Below the pieces are notes generated by a model. It searched no databases and had not been told where the DNA came from. It saw nothing but the letters and a program-made list of their open reading frames with translations. From Cylindrobasidium torrendii FP15055 ss-10 (lineage: Eukaryota > Basidiomycota > Agaricomycetes > Agaricales > Physalacriaceae): a stretch of 64,000 bases of DNA. How positions within the stretch are numbered: position 1 is the first letter of the stretch; every line of letters starts with the position of its first letter. A program made the translations under genes and the position numbers. Below, in pieces: positions 43,671-53,849 of this stretch. Location: the NCBI GenBank assembly GCA_000934385.1, contig KN880434.1, positions 124,001 to 188,000 of the forward strand, read 5' to 3'.

Positions 43671-44206
43671 TTTGTCAGGTGGTGGGACCCAACAGATGCT
43701 CGGAATCTGTATAATTGGCATGAGTCGCGACGGCCATCGGCAATCATTTCGGCATAGAGTAGTCGACTCTCTTTCCTACTCTACACCACCATCCACAGAA
43801 AGTTGGCGGACATAACCAGACGCACTGCTTGAATTTCCACCCATATATGCATTTTTCGAGTCTGTGCCCAATGTTCGAAAGCTGAAAATACGACTTTGGG
43901 CCCACACCAGCGCGACAAGGCACATCAAGTGCACACAAAGTCACATGCACCGTGTCGCTACCGGCTCGCTGTGCGCCGCTGGCACTGCTGCTGCCAGTGC
44001 TGGGATCGAATGCCGGCCGTCGTATTCAGACTAGGTCGATTTCGCGGGCTAGGTAATTACTGCAATGTGGACGCGATGGCGAGTCTCCGAGGTCGCCGAA
44101 GGATCAGGATCATGATCCCCTCCCACTATAATGACATGCTTGCAGAGCGAGCGAAACCAGTTGTCCTCGCTCCTGAACGTTCTTCTCCTCTCTATCACGG
44201 ACCACC
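43671..44206. promoter_or_regulatory. Divergent intergenic region (SMC1 / ABCG transporter)
   Basis: About 535 bp between divergent start codons. GC-rich with short repeats of GCTGC/GCTGGCACTGCTGC around 43970-44000. No clear TATA and no supported gene. Confidence 0.35.
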
Positions 44207-47200
44207 ATGTCGGACAAGGCAGAGTCCAGTGATGCTCCCGCTGACTGGGCACTCACGGACGAGCATGAGGAGAAAATCTCGTTTTCTGCCGTGGCTCCTG
44301 TCAATGTTCAAGTGCGACACCTCAACGTCCAGGTGGTCCCGCCTATATATCGCGGCCTTTTCAAGCGCCAGGCCGCCGTAGACGAGGAGAAGGCATCCCC
44401 AAAGCTCATTCTCACCGACATCAACGCAGACTTTCCCCCCGGCAGCATCACAGGGATCATTGGAAGCAGTGGTAGCGGAAAAGTACGTGCTCAAAACTGA
44501 CTTTTGTCGAAAGTACCCACACACGCTAGACAACCTTCCTCAACGTACTCTCCCACCGCATGCGTAGCAGCAATCTCAAGATCACTGGCCAACCCTTGTA
44601 CAATGAATCCCCATCTCTGTCCACTGTCACGCACGCATATGTCACCCAGACGGACGTCCTTTTGCCTACCCTTACCGTGCGCGAAACGCTCATGTATGCC
44701 GCGGAGCTTCGTCTCCCGGCGTCAGTCAATCGTGAACAAAGGAAGCGCTTGGTTGAAGAGGTCATAATGGAGCTGGGGCTCAAGGAATGCGCAAATACCA
44801 CCGTTGGAGATGGTTTTCGCCGCCGTGGCTGCTCCGGCGGAGAGCGCAGGCGTGTTAGTGTCGGTCGGTGCATTTCGTGCTCATTCCCCCTCAGCTCTGA
44901 TGCTAGGTCTAAGGAATTCAGCTATTAGGATCGCCTAGCCTCATATATCTCGACGAGCCAACTACAGGTCGGTCGGACATAGCAACCTCACGGGGGCACT
45001 TGTAGCTCATGTAGGCCATAGGACTCGATTCGACCAGTGCGTATAATTTGGTCAAGACTCTGAAGGTCTGTCTCGTGCATTACTTCCTTGCCTGTTCTCA
45101 TAACCTCTCTAAAGAGTATCGCCGGGAAGGGCCGCACTATCATTCTCAGCATTCATCAGCCGTCTCCTGGGATCTTCTTCATGCTCGACCGGGTAGCATT
45201 GCTGGCGCAAGGACAAATGGTCTACACTGGACGAGTGGATGAGGTGATGCCATGGTTCGAAACGCTTCTACCTCCTCTTCCACCGCATGTCAACCCAGCC
45301 GACTACCTTATCAATGCGGCGGCCATTGACGTGCGAACCGTCGAAGCGGAGCTCGAATCGCTCGCCCGTGTGCAGAATTTGACCAACGCATGGAAAGGGG
45401 AGGCAGCGAGACGGTTTGCAGACACCAAGTCACCGAACATCGCCCCAACAGACGACTATGAAGTCGATGTCCCGCGTTCAGGCAATGCGCCCATCCAACG
45501 AACCGCCCGAGCCCTTGTATCACGGACTTTCAAGACATCTTTCCGCGATCCACTCGGTTTGATTACCTCCTGGATTGAAGCCGCTTTGATGGGGATCAGC
45601 GTTGGTTTGGTCTTTCTGCAACTTCCAGAGAGTTCGTCCGGTATTCGTTCCCGAGAGGCGGCCCTTTACACGGCGGTCGGTCTACAAGGATACCTCATGG
45701 CCATGTTCGAGGTATATCGTCTATGCGTTATCGAAATGCCTGTCTTCGACCGCGAACACGGGGAGGGTGTTGTCGGCGTCGTGCCGTGGCTTCTAAGCTA
45801 CCGGTTTTCGCACTTCTTCCTGGAAGATATCATCGTCCCGTTTGTTTATTCTGCCACCACATATTGGATGATGAACTTGGCGCATAGCGCTATCAGGTTC
45901 TTCTTGTATTTTGCCGTAGTATTCCTCTGCCACATCGCGTCCGTCACCTTTGCCGGAGTCGCTGTCGCTGTCTCGAGAGATCTAGCGACAGCATCGCTGG
46001 TAGCCAATCTGTCCTATACTCTGCACACATTTGCATGTGGCTTCTTCATCCAAGCCGACTCAATTCCTATATGGCTGCGTTGGACAAAGTGGATATCTCA
46101 TTTGGTACGCTAGCAAACACAAGCACAAGGCGCTTCCTGACACTATCTTCAGTTCTATGGGTTCACCGCGCTCGTCTTCAATGAATTTCACGACCGATTC
46201 TATGACTGTCCTAGCGGTGACGCCCGCACGGACGCCCAATGCATTTCTTACCGTGGCGACTTTATCATTCGCTCCCTTGCGGTCCCGCGGCCTGACAATT
46301 GGCGCACTATACCCCTTGTTGCAATGCTCGGGTTTTCTGTTGGCTATTTCCTCATTTCTATGTTCATTCTCTTCGCCAAGAAGGTTGATATTACGATGCT
46401 TGGTCAGAAGAAGAATGTAGAAACCAAAGAAAAACGTCTAGAATTACCTTCTCAAAAAATCAGCAAGGTCCAGCTCATCGATGTGGGGCTGAGAAATTAT
46501 AGCCTTCGGATACACAATCGCGGCAGCAAGACAATCACTGTCCTCGACGGAATAAACACTGACTTTGAAGCTAATAAGGTCAATGTGATACTTGGTCCCT
46601 CCGGTAGTGGCAAGTCCTCGTTGTTAAACCTGATGGCCCAACGTCTTCAATCAACATGGCGCACAACATACGAGGCGGATGGTCAACTCTTGCTCAACGG
46701 TGTCGCTGCCGACGGGAATCTGGTCCAGTCGTTGTGCTCATATGTCACCCAAGACGACGATGCACTCCTTCCATATTTGACTGTACGCGAGACGCTGCGG
46801 TTTGCAGCAGGGCTACGCCTTCCTCAGAGCTGGTCCAAGGAGGATAAAATCCGGAAAGCGGATGAGGTGCTGGATAAGATGGGTCTGCGAGATTGTGCTG
46901 ACACTCTGGTCGGAGGAGAGCTGAAGAAGGGAATATCTGGCGGAGAGAAACGGCGCGTGAGTATCGCCATTCAGGTGTTGACGGAGCCGCAAATCCTTAT
47001 GTGGGTTGTCTCTCTGTTCAATCTCTTGATCTTCCGCACTGACCTATACTAGTCTCGACGAGTTTTCATCTGGGCTGGACGCATTTAACGCGGCCTCAGT
47101 CATGTCAGTACTCACACAACTTGCGAGTGAAGGTCGTACGATCATCACCAGCATCCACCAAGGCTCTTGGCAGCTCTTCAAAGACTTTGGAAATATTCTG

Positions 47201-48545
47201 CTCTTAGCCAAGGGTGGGCGTGTAGCATATTCAGGCCCGGGGACTGACATGCTGGGCTACTTTGCCTCTATCGGCTTCAAATGTCCCGCGACGACAAACC
47301 CTGCTGATTTTGCCTTGGATGTCGTCGCAATCGACCTACGCGAAGAATCTATGGAGAAGAAGACACGAGAAAAGGTCCATATTTTGACCGACGCCTTCAA
47401 GTCCAAGAAGCAGGTGGAAAGGTCTTTTGAAGGCAAGCTACCACCGAGCGAGCTCAAGAAGTATGAGAAGAGGATGCCCTCGATCTTTACCTCTCTTCCC
47501 CTTCTCATAAGACGTGGGTGGCTGGGCTTCAAGCGGCAACCAGAGGTGCCGAATGCAAGATTTTTCAATCCTTTGGGCTTGGGCGTGAGTTTATCTTGGC
47601 CGCATATGCAAATGTGTTTGTTACTGAATCAGTTGGTTAGATCGTTTCTGCAATCTACTTCTCGCCGTTAGGGTTTGATTATGTGGATGTGCAAAACCGG
47701 ATTGGCTGTTTGAACGAAATCCTTCCTTGTAAGCAGCATTCGACGTTGTTGGCTGCCCATCCTTATTCGTTCTAGTATACTTTGTTGGCCTTCTCGTCAA
47801 CGTGGCGGTCTACCCGACAGAACGCGATATATTCTATAGAGAGTACGAAGATGGCGCCTACTCGACCGAGGCATTCATATCGGCGTACACATTACTTGAG
47901 ATACCTTCGGAAATACTTGCAGCTGCTATGTTCGCGTCACTCGCCGCCATTGCTACGAATCTCAAGCGAAGCATTGCTTTTTTCTTCATCACATCCCTCA
48001 ATGCGCTTTGTATTCTAAACGCCGGGCAAGTCTTCATCACTCTTTGGACTTGTTACAGAGGTGTTGAGCTCATTCTAGAGAATCCCTTGGAATCATTTTC
48101 AACACGTTCTTCAGTCAACAGGGTGGCTTGGCACTGAATGTTGCCAATGTTCTACTCTCAGTCTCAACTTTTATGGCTGGTATGTGGATGTTGTTGGTTC
48201 AGTCCAAATCACCCTCACTCACGTCTTGCAGGCTTAATGAGCATCGACCAACCAGGATTCTTTAAGGGACTGAACAGGATCTCGCCACTTGGATACGCGG
48301 TGAAGAATCTCACACCGTACTCTTTCCGCGGGCAAACATTTGCGTGCACGGATGCTCAGAGGCTCCCTGACGGTAGATGCATTATCAGCACTGGCGAAGA
48401 CGTCCTTGCGATTTACAATCTGGAGGAGATTGACGCGGCTTTAAACTTGGGAGCAATCGTGGTCACGGTGGTAGTGTACAGGCTCATTGCGTATGCCATT
48501 CTGAAGTTAGCCAAGACAAGGTTCAGGATACGGCGAAAGCTGTAA
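44207..48545 (+). CDS. Full-length ABCG transporter, (NBD-TMD)2, Yol075c-like
   Basis: Membrane pump with two nucleotide-binding and two membrane domains in the order NBD-TMD-NBD-TMD. NBD1 has Walker A GIIGSSGSGKTTFLN, signature GCSGGERRRVSVG and Walker B LIYLDEPTTGLDSTSA. TMD1 includes FFLYFAVVFLCHIASVTFAG and ends at VAMLGFSVGYFLISMFILFA. NBD2 has ILGPSGSGKSSLLN, signature GISGGEKRRVSIA and Walker B as ILILDEFSSGLDAF. TMD2 has the typical FYREYEDGAYSTEAFISAYT (the ABCG 'RE...G.Y' region) and a cysteine-bearing outer loop (TFACTDAQRLPDGRCI). Both Walker A lysines are intact, unlike PDR/ABCG drug pumps whose first site is degenerate, which points to the Yol075c/white-like group. Substrate is unknown; sterols or lipids are plausible. 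Confidence 0.92.
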
Positions 48546-48876
48546 GCCTTGCGAATCTACATGATGTCCACTAAGTATCACGTATGTAGTACATATATAC
48601 ATATGCACACATGTATTTGCACGAGAACAAGGGTTTACATGTTACTTACTGTCTTCAAAAGCATGACATTCAAGGTGATCTTAGTATGCTTCGGACACTT
48701 GTTGGGCACTGAATGTGTACCGACGTTGGCGCTCTGCTGAACACGCTGTTTACGCCAGAAAGAGTCTGTTCGGCAGCACGTCAATTCAGAGGCCGATAAC
48801 CCATTATCTAATCTTCGCGTGAGCGAATCCATTCTGATCACTTCACGGCGTCAAGCCATCTATACTCCTTACCACA
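48546..48876. other. Intergenic region (ABCG 3' UTR / MOB1 promoter)
   Basis: About 330 bp. It starts with an alternating TA/CA-rich stretch (ACATATATACATATGCACAC near 48591) typical of a fungal 3' UTR. No gene is seen. Confidence 0.4.
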
Positions 48877-49937
48877 ATGTCGTCTTTCTTTGGAATGTAT
48901 GCGCACACCAACCATGAAGAGAAGGTATTAGGCGTTGATACTTCAACAGCGGAAAAACGCGCACGTTCAAGCCTAGGAAGGATATTCCAGAGGGCACGAA
49001 GCAGTACCAGCTGCGAAAGTATGCCGAAGCTACGCTGGTGTGTGCTCCGCGAGTCCCAACGAAGATAGACCTGATAGAAATGGCAGGGTTCAGGAAATCT
49101 GCGACTTGCGGTACAACTCCCTGAAGGCGAAGACCTGAACGAATGGCTCGCCGTTCATGGTGCGCACGACCCCGCATTGGCCCAGCAAGTCAATCATTCA
49201 TCTTCGCTACAGCGGTCGACTTCTTCAACCACCTCAACATGTTGTACGGCACAGTGACCGAATTCTGCACACGAGAGGAGGCGAGCCCCATTCATTCGCT
49301 TTTGAAGTCGTTGGAAGTGCTAACCCAGAGATCAGTGTCCCATAATGTCTGCAGGGCCGCGGTGCGTGCATCCCATCCCATCGATCGCGCCCTGCTCATC
49401 GTGGACTCTAGCTACGAATACCTCTGGGAGGACGGTGACAAGTACAAACGGCCGACGAAGCTTCCCGCCCCTGAATATGTCGATGCGCTCATGAACTGGG
49501 CACAGGGTCTCCTCGAGAACGAGACCATATTTCCCAACAAAATCGGTGTGCCCAATTCTTGCCCCACTTGTAGCGTCCCCGACTCAGGCCTCATAGGTGT
49601 TCCGTTTCCAAAAAATTTCAGGGACACTGTTCGCACGATTGTTCGTCGGCTATTCCGTGTATATGCGCACATCTACAGCAACCATTTCGACCACATATGT
49701 GCTTTGGGCATAGAAGGTACTATCTGAATGTCTGCATCCTAACTCCCTAACACATCCACGATAGCCCACCTCAACACTAGCTATAGGCATTTCTTCCTCT
49801 TCATCAACGAAGTAAGTCGCACAAACATGTCGTGCACTCACGCTTATACCAGTTAGTTTGACCTTGTGGACAAGAAGGAACTCGCACCCTTGGACGAACT
49901 CAACGAGGCAATCCTTGCTGAAGACAAAACTCGATAG
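48877..49937 (+). CDS. MOB1: Mitotic exit / septation kinase activator MOB1
   Basis: Mob1/phocein-family co-activator of NDR/LATS (Dbf2/Sid2) kinases in mitotic exit and septation. The first exon MSSFFGI joins by a 53-nt intron to GKTRTFKPRKDIPEGTKQYQ. Then follow LRLAVQLPEGEDLNEWLAVH, AVDFFNHLNMLYGTVTEFC and, after another intron, CPIMSAGPRYEYLWEDGDKY. The conserved core continues RPTKLPAPEYVDALMNWAQG, KIGVPFPKNFRDTVRTIVRR and FRVYAHIYSNHFDHICALGI. It ends LVDKKELAPLDELNEAILAE. The zinc-binding Cys/His set is visible (EFC..., EECPIM, then YSNHFDH). The intron at 49281-49335 uses a GC donor; a second, 51-nt, in-frame intron sits inside KIGVPFP. Length is about 215 aa. Confidence 0.94.
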
Positions 49938-50266
49938 TTTGCTTTCGAGTGCAAGACGGTGATTTACGTGGTAGAAACTGGAAGTCTGATTCCGTCGTGT
50001 ATATGTCGTAGACTACAGTGTGATACAGGCAAGTAAACTATGTGGGATAATACAATTGATATGGTAAAGTGCTCGAGCCCGTCAGTATAAGGGAAAAGGT
50101 GTGGCCACTCTGTGCGTTGCGAGCTTGTATAATACAACTTGAGAAAGTCCAGGGGGTATCGTGAATGCGATAAGTATATGCATGAATGTGGAGCCCAGGC
50201 AAAGATGTGTATGAGAGAAGGGCACAACAGACTGTTCGATGAGGAAAAATGAGTTCAAGGATAGCA
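49938..50266. other. Convergent 3' region (MOB1 / BTB gene)
   Basis: About 330 bp between converging stop codons, AT-richer than its neighbours, consistent with two 3' UTRs. No gene supported. Confidence 0.4.
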
Positions 50267-51457
50267 TTAAATAGTGCGCTGTGAAGGTGTGATGTTAGAA
50301 CGCAATTACCGTCAAAGATACAGGAAACGTACTTTGACCACAGACCACTGCACCACCAAATTTTTCACGCGCTCTTTCAAGGAGCGTTTGCAAAGGTCAC
50401 AGTCGACATGATCAGCCAGCGGTGACAGGGCCGATTCAACGGACCCCACGGAAAGGTCTATAGCTCGTCAGTCGAGGCGCGGGACGACATTGGCAACCGA
50501 CGTACCTGGCCGCGCTTCCCATGCTAAGTAAGCAGACGCAAGAGCCCATGCCCGCGTGAGCCGTTTTTGCTGATCAAAATCACATTTCGCGGTAGGCGGA
50601 TGCGGCGGCGGCGGTGGAAGAAGGATGCGCTTCAGTGCGTCGGCACGTCCAATGTGAAGGAAAAAGAGGCGCTTGAGGTACCGTGGTCCTATCTTGTCCA
50701 CTAGGTCGTCGCTGAGGTTGGACAGCTGGTACGATAAAAGGTGTGACGATGTAGAAACGGCGAGGTCGAAGAGGTTGTAATGCGATGCCAACGCATATAA
50801 TTCGATGGGGAACAGTGGCGCGTAGGAGAGCATGTGGCTGAACAGTGGCATCTGGGGGGAGATGTAGGCCTGAATGTCGAGTCCGTACGTCGGGAAGAGG
50901 TCAATGGCCGTCTGAAGCACCTGGAAGGTGGGATTGTAATGTGTGCAGGACATGTCGTACAGAGTGTGGAGTATGATGTTGAATATGGGGGACTCTTCTG
51001 AGACGTTGACTATGGGACCATGTTCCTTGGCGTTGCTGAGCGTTGTTGGGATGAGAGAGCGAAACCTGTTTGTGGACGCAGAGAGCAGGATGGAGGAGTG
51101 GACATAAAAGAAGACATTGTCCTGCGTAATGAAGGTGACATCGGGTGGCAGCGAATGCGTTTGCGCGCCCGGGTAAAACGTTGTTGAAACCGAGACAAAA
51201 AGATTTTCGTCGGCGAGACTGTCTTCAACGTCGGCGAAACTGTCCGTGGAACTCTGAGCAATGGTAAGCAAGCACGAAGATGGATCACGAAGGACACGTA
51301 CAGGCGGCGTCGGCACCTGGATCAGATGTGGCCGGCGCGCATGGCCACCGTCCTCGCGTTTTCTCTTTAAAGTTGTACTGGCCACGTCGTCGTAAACGCT
51401 GCCGGAGGGGGAAGTTGGCGAATATGGTAATACATGATGATCCCAATCGTTAACCAT
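50267..51457 (-). CDS. BTB/POZ-domain protein
   Basis: Fungal BTB protein of unknown role; such domains mediate dimerisation and often Cullin-3 binding. A disordered N-terminus contains the basic TTLKRKREDGGHARR, which could be a nuclear signal. The BTB core starts PDVTFITQDNVFFYVHSSIL with NVFFYVHSSILLSAS (the 'H-x-x-x-L-x-x-x-S' region). Helices such as FNIILHTLYDMSCTHYNPTF and LFPIELYALASHYNLFDLAV follow. After a poly-Pro stretch comes KRLTRAWALASAYLAWEARP. The unspliced frame stops at 50468, but a 47-nt intron adds SPLADHVDCDLCKRSLKERV, the CxxC motif common at the end of this fungal subfamily. A last intron gives a very short final exon with the stop at 50267. Confidence 0.8.
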
Positions 51458-51762
51458 AGCGGACCGGAGGCAAATCGTTAAAAGTTGGGATTTCTTGAGG
51501 GCGACTTTGCTTTAGGCGACTTCAGCGAAGAGCAGTATTTGGGACGTTCAGATAGCGTCGGTGATGGCAAGAGTACAAGCCATTCTAATTTATACCTCCT
51601 GGTTTTTGGATCCGCAACAGATCGAGAAGCCGCCGATGCGATCCCATCCCCCAATGTTACCATGATCGTCTCTCCGCATTGAGAACTGAAATTCAGTGCT
51701 TGTATGGAATCGAAGGATTTCTTTTCTTGCTTCAAGCATAATTTACAAATAATCAAGTCGGG
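51458..51762. other. Intergenic region (BTB promoter / DBP8 3' UTR)
   Basis: About 305 bp with open frames on both strands (51478-51756) that show no family resemblance. Treated as non-coding. Confidence 0.35.
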
Positions 51763-53674
51763 TTACGACTGCACCTGCTTAGCCTTATGCACTGTCTCCC
51801 GCTTGCCGAAATTGGTATCGTGCAATTCCTGAAGTCGAAAATGAGAGTCCTGACCATCCAGGCAAACCGTGAGATCTCACCATGTTAGCCAGCCGTTTGG
51901 CAGTTGACACGGCATTCAGCTTTTCGAGCACCTTGCCTTCAGGCATGGTCGTCTCATCGAGCTTGGTGCCTGTCAACAAAGTCAAAAACTGTCCCTCGAC
52001 GGAGTCTACGCCCGAGCTCACCGATCCTGGCCTCGATTTGGAGGAGACGATCTTCGTCTCTTTCGGTGACAAAGGAAACGGCAACTCCACGCTTGCCTGC
52101 GCGCGCAGTACGACCAACGCGGTGCGTGTACTCCTCGGGCTCCTGGGGTAGATCCCAATTGACGACAATGGCAACATCATCGATATCGAGCCCACGGCTC
52201 CCAACGTCTGTCGCTATTAGAACTGGCACCACAGAGGACCGGAACAGAGAGAGAGAAGTGAGGCGCTCTCGCTGCGTCAGCCGCGAGTGCAGTGCGGTGC
52301 TCCGGATACCAAGTGTCTTCAGCACAAGCGTAAGGTACGCAGCAGTTCGAGGTCGATTGCAGAATATCATCGTCGGAGGCGGTTGCTCAATGTCTTCCGG
52401 TGTCTGATCTACTTTTTGCTTCCGCTCTTTGCGATTTGACTGCCCTTTTCGAGTCTTCTTCGTAGACTCGGGAGGCGCACGTCGCATGGAGACTGTCTCT
52501 TCAGGCGGGTTGCATAACAAATGGAATAGGTACGTCTCGCGAACATGCGAAGGTACCAGTGTGTAAAGCTGTCTGAGAGTCGACACCGTCTCTACTCTAG
52601 GCTCGATGCATTAGCCAGTTTGAGACTTTGAGTGAGATAGATGGCGTACTGCTCCTGCATTCTATGGAAGAAAGGCTTCAGTTTTCCCGGCGGTGGCTCA
52701 GCGGCGGCGACATTTTCTATGGAGTCTGTGATGGTGGCCGTGAAGAGACATGTCTGTCGTGATTTTGGTAGTACTGAGAATAGATGTCCAAGCTCCGGTG
52801 CAAACGTTGGAGTCAAGAGACGATCTGCTTCATCCAAGACCTGAAGAAAACGCTCAGAAACCCGCTCATGTGCCGTCGTGGATGACTTACCAGAAACTTG
52901 ACCCGTGAGAGATCCCATTCACCGCTGGAGCTATTCAGATGGTCCACAAGACGGCCTGGTGTGGCTACAACAACATGAGGACGATTTCCCAACTCGATGC
53001 TCTGCGCCATCATATCCATTCCGCCCACCACAACCGCGGTACGAATGTTCAACGGAGCACCTAGTGCCGCAAACTGATCTGAAATTTGGAACGCAAGCTC
53101 CCTGGTTGCGTGTCAGTATCCTCTTCGGCAGATAAGTATGTATCCGGCGTACCGTGTTGGCGTCAAGACGAGGGCGAAGATGCCATAAGGATCAACAGAT
53201 AGCTTTTGTAATATAGGCAGCGCAAAGGCTATGGTCTTTCCGGATCCTGTCTTTGCGTTACCTATGCAGTCTCTTCCTGATGTTGTCATCAGAACTCGGA
53301 ATATCTGGACGATGGCGACACGAACCCGCGAGTAGTGGTGGTATGCATTCGGCCTGGACCTCTGTAGGCGTGCGTATGGACATGGATTTGAGAGCGGCCT
53401 GCAGAGATGGAGCAATGCCTAGCCCTGTGAAGGAAGACTGTCTAGGCTGCTTAGATGGTATTGGTGGTGTAGTCTGCGCAGCCTGTGGTGTCCGAAAGCG
53501 AGACAAACCCTCAAGGGTAATGCGAGATGTAGTCGGTGGTGAAGGGGGTTGGACGTCGCTCAAGGCTTCAGAGTTCGTCGCAGAGTCGTCAGAATCATAA
53601 TCGCTTTCACTATTGGCAGATTTGGCCCGCTTCGTGGGCCTTGACAAGCCGGAGTCGTCCAGTGTGCGCTTCAT
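51763..53674 (-). CDS. DBP8: ATP-dependent DEAD-box RNA helicase DBP8 (DDX49)
   Basis: Nucleolar helicase for 18S rRNA maturation in the small-subunit processome. After an acidic disordered N-terminus come the Q motif ([26 protein letters not shown]), motif [18 protein letters not shown], motif Ia [14 protein letters not shown] and [24 protein letters not shown] is in [13 protein letters not shown], and motif III is FTATITDS, with TAT rather than SAT. Domain 2 has [39 protein letters not shown] and motif [16 protein letters not shown] Lys/Arg-rich insert sits before it ([16 protein letters not shown]). The spliced C-terminus is [18 protein letters not shown], the usual Dbp8 tail, moving the stop to 51763. 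Five introns are visible. Confidence 0.93.
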
Positions 53675-53849
53675 TGGTGGTGAAAAAGAGCGAAAGTGAC
53701 GTCATGAGAGAAATGATCATCCCTGGTCAACCCTCTTTGGGATTCCTGTTGATGCGGCTCCGAGCTCTAATTCTACCCTTGAATCTTGTTGCGCTCTTAA
53801 CCCGCTTTATTTATTGTGACTACTTACAGTCTTAACGCTACGGCGCATC

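Noticed and set aside
51478..51756. Open frames on both strands between the BTB and DBP8 genes
   Set aside because: Neither resembles a known protein; the DBP8 C-terminal exon and 3' UTR explain part of the stretch.
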